DNA of 64,000 bases from Streptomyces liangshanensis (GCF_011694815.1 NZ_CP050177.1:1612001-1676000); one strand, 5' to 3'; numbered from the stretch's first letter, positions 1-10,149 are shown. The notes: generated by a model from the letters alone, not told the origin. Program-made: numbers and translations.

Positions 1-1182
1 CGCGCCGGTGAAGACCAGCAGGAGGGTGCCCCAGACGGCCGGCAGGACCAGCGAGAGCCGCTGCCACACATGGCCGAGGCCTCGGGCGTGCAGGGCCAGC
101 AGCACCACGAGCGCGATCGCCATGACGACTTCGGGCAGGTCCGTACGGTGGACGAGCAGCGTGAGGCTGCCGGCGCAGACCAGCCCGACCGCCCCGTACA
201 GCGAGGTCATCCAGCCGTCGGCGACGACGGCGCGCGCCGCGACGGCGGCGGTGGCGTGCGGTTCGATGCCTTCCTGGAGCTGCTGGGCGTTGGTGGGCAG
301 GGGCGGCATCCGCAGCCCCGACATCCGGAAGGACAGGCTGGGGACGAACGCGCCGAGGACCACGGCGGCCAGCGCGACGATGCCCGCGGTGTGTTCCGGC
401 GGCAGGTCGGCCGTGATCATGAGGACCCCGGCCAGCGCGCCGAAGACGGAGACCACCGCGAGGCAGAGGAACAGCGCGGCGAACGAGGCCACCACCGCGA
501 GGGCGAGGACGGCGCCGCCGGCCGCGGCGGCGGAGGCCGCGACGAGCCGGGGGCCCAGCACCTCGTACGGATGGGGTCCGCCCAGGTCTCCCCCGGTGAG
601 GAGCCAGCCCGCCAGCGCCAGGTAGGGGGCGACCATGGCGCCCAGCGCGGCGGCGGCGCCGGCGTCACCGACGGCGCGGCTGGCCGCGGCGGCCCCGGCG
701 AGCAGCAGCAGCCCGGCCCCGGCGGCGCACAGGGCCCGGGGGGCCGCGGAGCCGCCCGGCAGGACGAGGACGAGCAGGCCGGTGAGGAGCAGGGCCACGG
801 CGAGGCCGCGCAGCAGGCGCCGCCCGGCCTCGGGGCTCCAGCCGTACGGGCGGCCGAGCATGGTGGTGGAGATGCCGTCCACCAGGTCGTCGAGGTGCAC
901 CTCGGGGAGCGACTCGGTGCGCGGTCTGAGGTAGACGGTCTCCCCGTCGCGCAGGTCGAACGATTCGAGGGTCCGCTCCTCGTCCAGGGGCGCGCCGCCG
1001 AGGCGCTGGAGCACCCAGCCGCCGTGCTCGATGCCGGATTCCTCCAGGCCGTCGCCGGCGTAGCCGAGGATCGCGGGCAGCAGGTCGGCCACCGGCACGT
1101 CGGCCGGCACGGCCAGGTCGATGCTGCGGGCGGGGGCGCGCACGGTCAGGCGGCACAGACCGGCCACCTGGTTGTCACTCAT
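1..1182 (-). CDS. eccD: Type VII secretion integral membrane protein EccD (C-terminus cut off by window edge)
   Basis: EccD is the polytopic channel subunit of the ESX/type VII secretion membrane complex. The frame is open from the ATG at 1182 to base 1, giving 394 visible residues. Residues about 8-85 form a polar ubiquitin-like (YukD) domain beginning MSDNQVAGLCRLTV, followed by a charged linker. From about residue 125 there are eight or nine hydrophobic helices in succession (first one RLLRGLAVALLLTGLLVLV); the family normally has eleven, so only the last ones are missing. It is divergent from eccC with a 246-base spacer, which should hold promoters for both genes. Family assignment rests on domain order, the truncated length fitting the family, and the eccC/mycP neighbours. 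Confidence 0.85.
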   Translation of the reverse strand, partial: MSDNQVAGLCRLTVRAPARSIDLAVPADVPVADLLPAILGYAGDGLEESGIEHGGWVLQRLGGAPLDEERTLESFDLRDGETVYLRPRTESLPEVHLDDLVDGISTTMLGRPYGWSPEAGRRLLRGLAVALLLTGLLVLVLPGGSAAPRALCAAGAGLLLLAGAAAASRAVGDAGAAAALGAMVAPYLALAGWLLTGGDLGGPHPYEVLGPRLVAASAAAAGGAVLALAVVASFAALFLCLAVVSVFGALAGVLMITADLPPEHTAGIVALAAVVLGAFVPSLSFRMSGLRMPPLPTNAQQLQEGIEPHATAAVAARAVVADGWMTSLYGAVGLVCAGSLTLLVHRTDLPEVVMAIALVVLLALHARGLGHVWQRLSLVLPAVWGTLLLVFTGA

Positions 1183-1428
1183 CGGGCTGGGTCACGCCTC
1201 TCCGGGGTACGGCTGCCGGTGTCGCGATCTCACGGAACGCTCGCCACATGAACCGTCAACAGTCACACAGCTCAGTAGAGTTGAACGGTAGCGGATGGTT
1301 CGGTGGATCAGTCTGTCGGAGTTCGACCGGCTGGTGCACGGTTGCTTTCGTACCGATCGGCGCACGGTCGCTCCCGTACCGACCGTCCCCCGACCGCCGC
1401 CCGACTGCCCCCGCGAGGAGACTGTTCG

Positions 1429-4400
1429 TTGAGTGTGGTGCTGTTCCGCAGGCCGGCCCGCAGGCGAGGCCCGGAGATGCCCGAGGGCGAGATCACTCTC
1501 CAGGAGCCGCCCACGCTCCCCGAGGTGGTTCCCGACAGTTCGGCGGTGTGGACCTATCTGCCGATGGCGCTGATGTCGGTGTCCATGATGCTGATGTTCA
1601 TGCGGCCCGGCATGGCGAGCGGCGGCGGCAGCTTCATCTACCTCGCGCTGGGCCTGATGGTGATCTCGGCCGGCGCGATGATGCTGGGCCAGGTCATGCG
1701 CAAGAGCGGCGAGCGCAAGCAGCGGCTCAAGGGCGAGCGGCGCGACTACCTGCGCTATCTCACCCAGACCCGGCGCAAGGTGCGCGCCGCGGTGGTCGAC
1801 CAGCAGAAGGCCCTCGCCTGGCGGCACCCGGCGCCGGCCGCGCTGTGGTCCCTGGTGGGCTCCACCCGGCTGTGGGAACGCCGCCCGCACGACGAGGACT
1901 TCGGCGAGATCAGGGTCGCCGTCGGTGAGCAGAAGCTGGGGCTGCGGCTGACCCCGCTGTCGACGAGCCCGGTGGAGGACCTGGAACCGCTCGCGGCGCA
2001 CGCGCTGCGCAGCTTCATCCGCGCCTACTCGACCGTGCCGGAGCAGCCGATCGCGATCTATCTGCGGGCCTGGGCACGGGTGTTGTTCCGGGGTGACGAG
2101 GAGGCGATCCGGTCCGTGGCGCGGGCCATGGTGGCCCAACTGGTCACGTTCCACTCGCCGGACGACGTCTGGGTCGCGCTGTGCGTGTCCGACGAGCGGC
2201 GGGCCGACTGGGAGTGGGTCAAGTGGCTCCCGCACCACCTGCACCCCCAGGAGACCGACGGGGCGGGCCCGGCCAGGATGACGGGCGCGGCCTTCAACGA
2301 GCTGGAGGACCTGCTCGGCGCGGAGTTCCTGGAGCGCCCGCCGTTCGACCCCGACGCGGCCGCCGGCCGCGAGGAGCCGTTCACCGTCATCGTGATCGAC
2401 GGCGGTACGGTCCCGGGCGGGCACCGGCTCGACGGGCCGGGGCTGCGCAACACGGTGGTCCTCGACCTCACGGGCGCGCTGACCTGGCGTCCGGGCCGGG
2501 TGACCCTGCGCTTCGACGTGGCGGAGGACACCTTCGGTCTCGTACGGACGGACCGGGACCGCAAGGAGCAGACGACCTCGCTCGGCAGGCCGGACGCCTT
2601 CGGCGCGGGCGGGGCGGCGGCGCTGGCGAAACGCCTGGCCCCCTACCGGATGGGCATCGGCACCGATGTCGCCGAGCCCCTCTCCACGAACGTCGAACTG
2701 ACCACGCTGCTGGGCATCACCGACCTGTTCCGGCACGACCCGCCGACGCTGTGGCAGCGCAACACCGGGCCCAACCGACTGCGGGTGCCGATCGCGGTCG
2801 GCGCGGACGGGACGCCCGTGGAGCTGGACATCAAGGAGTCCGCGCAAGGGGGTACGGGGCCGCACGGCATGCTCATCGGCGCCACCGGCTCCGGCAAGAG
2901 CGAGCTGCTGCGGACGCTGGTGCTGGCCCTCGCGCTCGCCAACTCCTCCGAGACGCTCAACTTCGTCCTGGTCGACTTCAAGGGCGGCGCGACCTTCCTC
3001 GGCCTGGACGAACTCCCGCACACCTCCGCCGTGATCACCAACCTGGCGGGCGAAGCGGCCCTCGTCTCCCGGATGCAGGACGCCCTGCACGGCGAACTCG
3101 TCCGGCGCCAGGAGCTGTTGCGCAGCGCGGGCAACTACACCTCGGCGCTGGACTACGAGAAGGCGCGGGCGGCGGGCACCCCGCTCGACCCGCTGCCCAG
3201 CCTGTTCGTCGTCGTCGACGAGTTCAGTGAACTGCTCGCGGCGCATCGCGAGTTCATGGAGCTGTTCGTGATGATCGGGCGGCTCGGGCGCAGCCTCGGC
3301 GTCCATCTGCTGCTCGCCTCGCAGCGGCTCGACGAGGGCCGCATGCACCAGCTGGAGAGCCACCTGTCCTACCGGATCGGGCTGCGCACGTTCTCCGCGA
3401 TGGAGAGCCGCGGGGTCCTGGGGGTGCCGGACGCCTACCAGTTGCCGTCGCAGCCCGGCGCCGGCTTCCTGAAGTCGGGGGTGGAGGCGCTGACGCGCTT
3501 CCGCGCGGCGTACGTGTCGGGGCCGTACCGGCAGCGGCGCGGCAGCGCGAACCAGGCGCGGGTCGCCAGCCAGACCGTCCCGTGGACGACGGGGTACGTG
3601 GTCCCCCGCCATCTGCCGGCCGCGCCCGAACCGGAGACGGACGAGACCGGTGAGACGCTGCTGTCCGTCGCGGTGGAACGGCTGCTGGGCGCAGGGCCGC
3701 CGGCCCACCAGGTGTGGCTGCCGCCGCTGGACCTGCCCTCGACGCTCGACCAGGTCCTGCCGCCGCTCACCCCCGACCCCGAGCGGGGACTCACCACCGG
3801 GGCCACGCCGGGCCGGGCCCGGCTCCAGGTGCCCATCGGCATCGTCGACCGGCCCTTCGACCAGCTCCGCGACCTGCTGCTGGTCGACCTCGCGGGCGCG
3901 GGAGGGCATGTCGCGATCGCGGGCGGTCCGCAGAGCGGCAAGAGCACGATGGTCCGGACGATCCTCGCGTCCCTGGCGCTCACCCACACGCCGCGCGAAG
4001 TGCAGTTCTACTGCCTGGACTTCGGCGGCGGAACCCTGGCGGGGCTGGCCGGGCTGCCGCACATGAGCGGGGTCGCCTCGCGCCTGGACAGCGAGCGGGT
4101 GGGCCGTACGATCGCCGAGGTCAACAGCATCCTGGCGGCCCGGGAGCGCTTCTTCCTCGACCAGGGCATCGACTCCATGGCCACCTTCCGCCGCCGCCGC
4201 GCCGCCGGGGAGTTCCCGGACGAACCGCACGGTGACGTGTTCCTGGTGCTCGACGGGTGGTCCACCGTCCGGCAGGACTACGAACGGCACATCGCCACGT
4301 TCAACGCGATCGCCGCGCGGGGCCTCAACTACGGCATCCACCTCATCGTGACCACGGCCCGGTGGGTCGAGCTGTCGTCGGCCGTCCGCGACCAGGCGGC

Positions 4401-5391
4401 CACCCACCTGGAGCTGCGGATGGGCGACGCGATGGACTCCGAGATCGACATGCGCCGTGCCGCCACCGTCCCCCGGATCCCGGGCCGCGGCCTGACCAGG
4501 GACGGCAAGCTGCACTATCTGACGGCGCTGCCGCGGATCGACGGCGTGGAGTCGGCCGAGGACCTCACGGAGGGGGTCGCGGGCCTCGTGGCGGCCGTAC
4601 GGGAGAGCTGGACCGGTCCGCCGGCGCCGCCCGTACGCATGCTGCCGACCGAACTCCCGGTGGCCGAACTGCCGGCCCCGGAGGGAGACTTCCGGATCCC
4701 GATCGGGCTGGAGGAGGACGAACTGTCCACCGTCTGGCACGACTTCGGCGAGAACCCGCACATGATCGTGGTCGGTGACACCGAGAGCGGCAAGACCAAC
4801 CTGCTGCGGCTCACCGCGCAGGCCATCATGGCCCGCTACACCCCGGCGGAGGCCCGCATCATGATCGTGGACTACCGCCGCGACCTGGTGGAGGCGGTGC
4901 CCGACGCGTACCGCCTGGGGCACGCGGTCTCCATCGACGCGCTGAAGGACCTGGTGGACGGGGCGGCGCGGGCCGTGAAGACCCGGATGCCGGGACCGGA
5001 CATCGCGCCCGCCCGGATGAAGCTCTGCGACTGGTGGACGGGACCACGCCTGTTCATCCTGGTCGACGACTACGACATGGTCGGCACCGGGCCGATGAAC
5101 GCGCCGTTCGACCCGCTGCTCGACCAACTGGCCCTCGGGTACGAGGTCGGGCTGCACATCGTGGTGGCACGCTCGGCGTCGGGCGCGGGGCGGGGGCTCG
5201 GGGACCACCTGATGCGGCGCCTCCAGGAGGTCAACACCCCTGCGCTGCTGCTCTCGTGCCCGCCCTCGGAGGGGTACGTGTTCGGGAACGTGAAGGGCCA
5301 GATCCTGCCGCCGGGCCGCGCCGTCCGCATCGCGCGGCGCAGGACGGTCCGGGTGCAGACGGCGAAGGTCGCGGACCCGGACACGGCCTGA
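1429..5391 (+). CDS. eccC: Type VII secretion ATPase EccC (three FtsK/SpoIIIE domains, single chain)
   Basis: Motor ATPase of ESX secretion, recognising substrates and energising export at the inner membrane. I place the start at TTG 1429 because GAGGAG (1415-1420) lies 8 bases upstream and the protein then begins LSVVLFRRPARRRGPEMPEG, the usual EccC N-terminus; upstream in-frame codons look non-coding. It has 1320 residues. Two membrane helices lie at about 40-60 and 66-88. Three ATPase modules follow: Walker A GATGSGKS near residue 484 with Walker B VVVDEF near 597; GGPQSGKST near 832 with VLDGW near 940; GDTESGKT near 1116 with LVDDYD near 1211. Only module 1 keeps the canonical DE pair, as is usual in EccC. 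It is fused (EccCa+EccCb in one chain), as in Firmicutes and Streptomyces, and converges on mycP with 12 bases between stops. Confidence 0.93.
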   Translation: MSVVLFRRPARRRGPEMPEGEITLQEPPTLPEVVPDSSAVWTYLPMALMSVSMMLMFMRPGMASGGGSFIYLALGLMVISAGAMMLGQVMRKSGERKQRLKGERRDYLRYLTQTRRKVRAAVVDQQKALAWRHPAPAALWSLVGSTRLWERRPHDEDFGEIRVAVGEQKLGLRLTPLSTSPVEDLEPLAAHALRSFIRAYSTVPEQPIAIYLRAWARVLFRGDEEAIRSVARAMVAQLVTFHSPDDVWVALCVSDERRADWEWVKWLPHHLHPQETDGAGPARMTGAAFNELEDLLGAEFLERPPFDPDAAAGREEPFTVIVIDGGTVPGGHRLDGPGLRNTVVLDLTGALTWRPGRVTLRFDVAEDTFGLVRTDRDRKEQTTSLGRPDAFGAGGAAALAKRLAPYRMGIGTDVAEPLSTNVELTTLLGITDLFRHDPPTLWQRNTGPNRLRVPIAVGADGTPVELDIKESAQGGTGPHGMLIGATGSGKSELLRTLVLALALANSSETLNFVLVDFKGGATFLGLDELPHTSAVITNLAGEAALVSRMQDALHGELVRRQELLRSAGNYTSALDYEKARAAGTPLDPLPSLFVVVDEFSELLAAHREFMELFVMIGRLGRSLGVHLLLASQRLDEGRMHQLESHLSYRIGLRTFSAMESRGVLGVPDAYQLPSQPGAGFLKSGVEALTRFRAAYVSGPYRQRRGSANQARVASQTVPWTTGYVVPRHLPAAPEPETDETGETLLSVAVERLLGAGPPAHQVWLPPLDLPSTLDQVLPPLTPDPERGLTTGATPGRARLQVPIGIVDRPFDQLRDLLLVDLAGAGGHVAIAGGPQSGKSTMVRTILASLALTHTPREVQFYCLDFGGGTLAGLAGLPHMSGVASRLDSERVGRTIAEVNSILAARERFFLDQGIDSMATFRRRRAAGEFPDEPHGDVFLVLDGWSTVRQDYERHIATFNAIAARGLNYGIHLIVTTARWVELSSAVRDQAATHLELRMGDAMDSEIDMRRAATVPRIPGRGLTRDGKLHYLTALPRIDGVESAEDLTEGVAGLVAAVRESWTGPPAPPVRMLPTELPVAELPAPEGDFRIPIGLEEDELSTVWHDFGENPHMIVVGDTESGKTNLLRLTAQAIMARYTPAEARIMIVDYRRDLVEAVPDAYRLGHAVSIDALKDLVDGAARAVKTRMPGPDIAPARMKLCDWWTGPRLFILVDDYDMVGTGPMNAPFDPLLDQLALGYEVGLHIVVARSASGAGRGLGDHLMRRLQEVNTPALLLSCPPSEGYVFGNVKGQILPPGRAVRIARRRTVRVQTAKVADPDTA

Positions 5392-5403
5392 GGCCCGCCG
5401 GGA

Positions 5404-6603
5404 TCAGGGAGCGGGGTACGGGGTGTCCGCGGCGCGCCAGCCGCGGGCCCTCCCGCGCGGGATCACCACCGCGGCCGCCGCGACCAGCAGGACCAGCGCG
5501 CCTCCCACGGCGCCGATGACGAGGGCCCGGTTCAGGGGGGCAGCCGAGGGCGGCGGCGGCATCCGGGCCGGCGGCGGTGCCGGTGCGGCCCGGCCGGCGT
5601 CCAGGACCATCGTCATCGCCGCGTACACGTCGACCCGCACCGGGTCCGCCGGGTAGCCCGTGCCCGTCAGCTGCTGTGACGTCTGCGCCGCCGTCAGCTC
5701 CGGCCGGCGCGCCCTCACCAGCGCCGCCGCCCCGGCCACGTGGGCCGCCGCGAGGGAGGCCCCCGAGCCGAGGTAGTGGCCGGAGCCCTTCGGGCCGACC
5801 CCGACCACCGCGTCGCCCGGCGCGGCCAGGTCCACGCCCCCCACCACGGGCGCGTCCTCGGGCCGTGAGCCGTCGGGGCCGTAGTCGCTCACGGAGAGCA
5901 CCCCGGGGGCCGCCGCCGGCCAGTACCAGGGCTCGGGCCGGACGACCGGGGCGCCGCCGACCCGTTCGACGGGCAGCGCGTCCGGCGCGGCGGGCGCGAC
6001 GACGAGGGCGTCCCGGCCGGCCGCGTGCGCCACGGCGGCGGTCAGCTCGGACTTGCCCGTGGGCAGGGCCGCGGCCACGTAGATGACCCGCGCCCCGCCG
6101 TCGGCCGCCGCCCTGATGCCGTCCGCGACCCGTGCGGGGGTCGCCACCCCGCGGTCGTCGGTCCCGCGCACCGCGAGGATCCGCGCGCCCGGCGCCACGC
6201 CCACGGGACCCACCCCGTCGAGGGGCGCGCCCGCGACGAGCCCGGCCGCGAAACTCCCGTGCCCCACGCAGTCCCCGGCGCCGTCGACGGCGGTGACCCG
6301 GCCCGCGAGGGCCGGCACTCCCGTACCGACGCCGGTGTCCACCACCGCCACCGTCACCCCGGCGCCCCGGGACAGCGACCAGGCCCGGGAGAGGCCCAAG
6401 GCCCGTACCGTCCACGGCTGTTCGCGCGCCGTCTCTCCGGAGGCGCCCGCGCACGGGTCCCCGGGTGCCAGCACGGCGCGTACGACGGGCAGTTGGACGG
6501 AGTCGGCGAGGGCCGCGGGACCCGCGGGGACGACGGCCGCGCAGAGCCCGAGCAGGCCGGCCGCCGCGCGGCGGGCCGCCCGTGGAGAGGGGACGTGTCG
6601 CAT
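5404..6603 (-). CDS. mycP: Type VII secretion-associated subtilisin-like protease (mycosin)
   Basis: Mycosins are membrane-anchored subtilases on the outer face of the membrane that stabilise the ESX complex. From ATG 6603 the protein has 399 residues: a signal peptide (about 1-33), a subtilase domain, a Pro-rich linker (about 340-355) and a C-terminal membrane helix (about 358-381) with a short basic tail. The triad is visible as Asp89 (AVVDTG), His115 (VGHGSFA) and Ser283 (GASLAAAHVAG). Cys51 and Cys112 could pair. Oddly, the stretch where subtilases carry the oxyanion-hole Asn (usually an AAGN-type motif) reads LVVAPAAPDAL near residues 200-210 and has no Asn; the preceding strand is also unusual (VIYVAAALP). 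It may be catalytically weak or purely structural. It is divergent from the beta-helix/AAA gene. Confidence 0.87.
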   Translation of the reverse strand: MRHVPSPRAARRAAAGLLGLCAAVVPAGPAALADSVQLPVVRAVLAPGDPCAGASGETAREQPWTVRALGLSRAWSLSRGAGVTVAVVDTGVGTGVPALAGRVTAVDGAGDCVGHGSFAAGLVAGAPLDGVGPVGVAPGARILAVRGTDDRGVATPARVADGIRAAADGGARVIYVAAALPTGKSELTAAVAHAAGRDALVVAPAAPDALPVERVGGAPVVRPEPWYWPAAAPGVLSVSDYGPDGSRPEDAPVVGGVDLAAPGDAVVGVGPKGSGHYLGSGASLAAAHVAGAAALVRARRPELTAAQTSQQLTGTGYPADPVRVDVYAAMTMVLDAGRAAPAPPPARMPPPPSAAPLNRALVIGAVGGALVLLVAAAAVVIPRGRARGWRAADTPYPAP

Positions 6604-6789
6604 GGTGGGCACACTATGCGACCGGCGTGTCGGTGTGCCGACCGCGCGGCGGCCGGCCTCGGGGGGAAACGACGGCGAACAGCGAAACAACTCCCGTACG
6701 GTTCATGGATGATGGCGTCGTCGTTCCCGTAGCCTTCACCGGGCGCGCGCCCGCCGTCGGTCGGGGCGCCGAATCAAGGAGGTCCCAGC

Positions 6790-9700
6790 GTGTCACGGCA
6801 GTTGCTCACGGTGAGCCCGGACGAACCGGACGGCGTCCGGCCCGACAGCTTCCGGACCATCGGCGAGGCCCTGGCGAAGGCGCGTACGGGAGCGGTCATC
6901 CGGATCTCCCCCGGCCGGTACCCCGAGAACCTCACCGTCAGGAACCGGGTCACCCTGGTCGCCGAGGGCGAGCGGGGTACGGTGGAGATCTGCCCGCGCC
7001 GCGGCACCGCCCTCGTCCTCGTCGCCGACGCCGTGATGCTCACCGACCTGACGCTGCGCGGCGGTTCGGAGGACTTCCCGGTGGTCGACGCGCCGCGCGG
7101 CCAGGTCGCCATGGACGGCTGCACCGTCGTCGGATCCGGCTGGACGGCCGTACTCGCCCGCGAATCAGGGGCGTTGGCCATGCGGAACTGCCGGGTCAGC
7201 AACCCGGAAGGCGCCGGGATCGTGGACACCGCGCCGACCGGCAGTGTCATCGCGGACTGCGTCGTCGAGAATCTCGGCACGTCCGGTGTGGTCCTCGGTG
7301 AGCAGGCGCGCACGACGGTACGGGGCTGCCGCGTCCGGGACGCGCGCGGCAACGGCATCCTGGCCAACGGCGAGGCCAGGGGCCTGATCGAGGACTGCGA
7401 CATATCCGGCACCGAGAAGCCCGCGCTCGCCCTGGAGGGCAGCAGCAGCACCCGCGTGCTCCGGACGGCCGTCCACGACACCACCGTCGGTGTGTACGTC
7501 ACCAGCGACTCGCGCCCGTCCCTCGACCAGGTCACCGTCACGGACACCACGGGCCCCGGCATCGCGCTCGCCGCCGGCTCCGACCCCGAACTGATCCGCT
7601 GCGCCACCGCCCGCACGAAGGGCAACGGCCTCGCCGTCACGGAGCGTTCACGCGGATCGTTCCAGGACTGCGCGTTCGACACCTCGGTCGTCCCGGCGAT
7701 CCGCGTCATGGGCTCGGGAGCCCCGCTGCTCACCGGCACGACGGTCCGCGACTGCGCCGACAAGGCGGCCTCGGTGCTCCTGGAGGACGAGTCCGCGGCC
7801 GAGTTCGACCGCCTGGAGGTGACGGACGCCGCCGGTACGGGGATCCTCGTCCGCACCGGAGCGCATCCGCTGCTGCGGCACGTCCGGGTCCTGTCGGCCC
7901 GCGGCCACGCGCTGGAGGTCGTCGACGACGGCCGGGGGCGGCTGGAGGGCGGCGAGATCGAGAACGCGGGCGCCACCGCCGTGGTGGTGTCCGGGGGCGG
8001 CAACCTGGAGATGCGCGACACGGTCGTGCGCGGGGCGGCCGAGACCGGGATCCAGGTGGGCCCCGGCGGCATCGGGACCGTACGGGACTGCGAGATCCAC
8101 ACGGTCGGCGGCTCCGGCGTCGCCGTCGAGAACGGCGGCCAACTGACCGCGCTCCGCGCCCACATCACCGGGTCGGGCGCGCACGGCGTCCTCCTCGCGA
8201 ACGGCGCCCGCGCGTCCCTCGACGCCTGCCGCGCCTCGGGGAGTCTCGGCGACGGCATCCGCGTCGACAGCGCCGAGCAGGTGACGGTCACCGGGTGCTC
8301 CGTGCGGGAGAACCGGGGCGCCGGGATGCGGCAGACCCGGGCCGGCGACCGGCTCACGGTGGAGGACCTGGTCAGCACCGACAACGCCGTGCCGGACGCC
8401 TGGGGCGCGACACGCGACGACACCGGCGTGCGGCCCGCGCGGAACGCCGGCGGCGGACCCGACCGCGTGGCCCCCGAAGGCCCCCTGGAGGAGCTGGAGG
8501 CACTGACCGGACTCGCCGAGGTCAAGCACCAGGTCAGGACGCTCGTCAATCTCAACCAACTGGCGCAGCGGCGGGCCAGGCTCGGGATGCCGGCCCCTCC
8601 CATGAGCCGCCATCTGGTCTTCTCGGGGCCGCCCGGCACCGGAAAGACCACGGTGGCACGGCTGTACGGCGGGATCCTCAAGGACCTGGGCGTGCTGCGC
8701 TCCGGTCATCTGGTCGAGGTCTCCCGGGCGGATCTCGTGGCCCAGGTCATCGGCGGTACGGCCATCAAGACCACCGAGGCGTTCAACGAGGCCCTAGGCG
8801 GGGTCCTGTTCGTCGACGAGGCGTACACCCTCCTCTCCGACAGCAAGGGGTCCGGCGCCGACTTCGGCAAGGAGGCCGTCGACACCCTGCTCAAGCTGAT
8901 GGAGGACCACCGGGACGACGTGGTGGTGATCGCCGCCGGATACACCGACGAGATGGACTCGTTCCTCTCCTCGAACCCCGGCCTCGCCTCGCGCTTCACC
9001 CGCACCGTGGAGTTCGCCAACTTCTCCGTGGACGAACTCGTCACCATCACCAAGTCCATGTGCGAGGCGCACCGTTACGAACTGGAGCCGAGCACCCTCG
9101 GCGCCCTCGCCCTGCACTACGGGCAGATGACGCGGGGCGCCGGTTTCGGCAACGGCCGTGCCGCGCGGCGGGTGTTCGAGGAGATGGTGGACCGGCAGGC
9201 CTTCCGGCTCAGCTCCATGACCGACCCCGCCGAGAGCGACCTGTCGCTGCTGCTCCCCGAGGACGTGGCGCCCGCGCCCGACGCCGGGACGGACCGGGCC
9301 GACCACTCGCGGGACCTGCTGGGCCGGCTCGACGCGATGATCGGTCTGGGCGCGGTCAAGCGCGAGGTCACCGACCTGGTGTCCCTGCTCGCCGCCACGA
9401 AGCAGCGGGAGGCCGCCGGACTGCCCACGCCGAGGATCAGCCACCACCTGATCTTCTCGGGGCCTCCCGGCACCGGCAAGACGACCGTGGCCCGGCTCTA
9501 CGCGGACCTGCTGCACTCCCTCGGGGTGCTGCCTCAGGGGCAGTTGGTGGAGGTGGCGCGCGCCGACCTGGTCGGCAGGTACGTGGGCCACACCGCGCAG
9601 CTGACCAAGGAGGTCTTCGAACGGGCCCTGGGCGGCGTGCTGTTCATCGACGAGGCGTACACGCTCACCCCGGAGGGATCCACCTCGGACTTCGGGCGTG

Positions 9701-10149
9701 AGGCCGTCGAGACGCTGCTCAAGCTGATGGAGGACCACCGCGACGAGGTCGTGGTCATCGCCGCCGGCTACACCGAGGAGATGCGGCGCTTCCTCGACTC
9801 CAACCCCGGCCTGGCCTCCCGGTTCTCCCGGTCGGTGGAGTTCGAGAACTACAGCACGGAGGAACTGGTGGGCATCATGTCCCAGCAGGCGTCCGTCTCC
9901 GGGTACGACTGCCCGCCCGGCACCCTGGCGGCGCTGCACGCGTACGTGGACACGCTGCCCCGCGACCGTTCCTTCGGCAACGCCCGTACGTCCCGGCAGC
10001 TGCTCGACGCGATCATGACGCGGCAGGCGCGCCGGCTGGGCACCATGGCGGCGCCCTCGCTGGACGATCTGCGGCTCCTGCTCCCGGAGGACCTGCCGGC
10101 GGCGAGCGCCCTGGTCGGCGGTCCCGACCTGCTCGACCGGACCCCCTGA
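6790..10149 (+). CDS. Right-handed beta-helix protein fused to two CbbX/EccA-type AAA+ ATPase domains
   Basis: 1119 residues. Start is GTG 6790, with AAGGAGG at 6776-6782 seven bases upstream. Residues about 25-545 are a long run of parallel beta-helix (pectin-lyase-like) coils with recurring short motifs such as GxGIxL, LxxCxV and xxVxG. Two tandem AAA+ modules of the CbbX/SpoVK/EccA type follow: module 1 with Walker A SGPPGTGKTT near residue 613 and Walker B LFVDEAYT near 672; module 2 with the same Walker A near 890 and LFIDEAYT near 950. The modules are closely similar to each other and differ at the pore-loop region (AQVIGGTAIKT versus GRYVGHTAQLT). Mycobacterial EccA has an N-terminal TPR and one AAA domain, so this is a different architecture in the same niche. 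No signal peptide is seen, so it is probably cytosolic. Role inferred: chaperone or recycling ATPase for ESX. Confidence 0.85.
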   Translation: MSRQLLTVSPDEPDGVRPDSFRTIGEALAKARTGAVIRISPGRYPENLTVRNRVTLVAEGERGTVEICPRRGTALVLVADAVMLTDLTLRGGSEDFPVVDAPRGQVAMDGCTVVGSGWTAVLARESGALAMRNCRVSNPEGAGIVDTAPTGSVIADCVVENLGTSGVVLGEQARTTVRGCRVRDARGNGILANGEARGLIEDCDISGTEKPALALEGSSSTRVLRTAVHDTTVGVYVTSDSRPSLDQVTVTDTTGPGIALAAGSDPELIRCATARTKGNGLAVTERSRGSFQDCAFDTSVVPAIRVMGSGAPLLTGTTVRDCADKAASVLLEDESAAEFDRLEVTDAAGTGILVRTGAHPLLRHVRVLSARGHALEVVDDGRGRLEGGEIENAGATAVVVSGGGNLEMRDTVVRGAAETGIQVGPGGIGTVRDCEIHTVGGSGVAVENGGQLTALRAHITGSGAHGVLLANGARASLDACRASGSLGDGIRVDSAEQVTVTGCSVRENRGAGMRQTRAGDRLTVEDLVSTDNAVPDAWGATRDDTGVRPARNAGGGPDRVAPEGPLEELEALTGLAEVKHQVRTLVNLNQLAQRRARLGMPAPPMSRHLVFSGPPGTGKTTVARLYGGILKDLGVLRSGHLVEVSRADLVAQVIGGTAIKTTEAFNEALGGVLFVDEAYTLLSDSKGSGADFGKEAVDTLLKLMEDHRDDVVVIAAGYTDEMDSFLSSNPGLASRFTRTVEFANFSVDELVTITKSMCEAHRYELEPSTLGALALHYGQMTRGAGFGNGRAARRVFEEMVDRQAFRLSSMTDPAESDLSLLLPEDVAPAPDAGTDRADHSRDLLGRLDAMIGLGAVKREVTDLVSLLAATKQREAAGLPTPRISHHLIFSGPPGTGKTTVARLYADLLHSLGVLPQGQLVEVARADLVGRYVGHTAQLTKEVFERALGGVLFIDEAYTLTPEGSTSDFGREAVETLLKLMEDHRDEVVVIAAGYTEEMRRFLDSNPGLASRFSRSVEFENYSTEELVGIMSQQASVSGYDCPPGTLAALHAYVDTLPRDRSFGNARTSRQLLDAIMTRQARRLGTMAAPSLDDLRLLLPEDLPAASALVGGPDLLDRTP

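Noticed and set aside
1183..1428. Specific promoter boxes in the eccD/eccC divergent region
   Set aside because: TTGACG-like hexamers occur (minus strand near 1254-1259) but no -10 at acceptable spacing.
1192..5208. Long open frame opposite eccC (and similar long antisense frames at 21830-24022, 42655-46236 and 59323-63474)
   Set aside because: They are shadows of real genes in a GC-rich genome: Arg/Gly/Pro/Ala-rich, no domain motifs, no ribosome site, and the opposite frame has a clear protein family.
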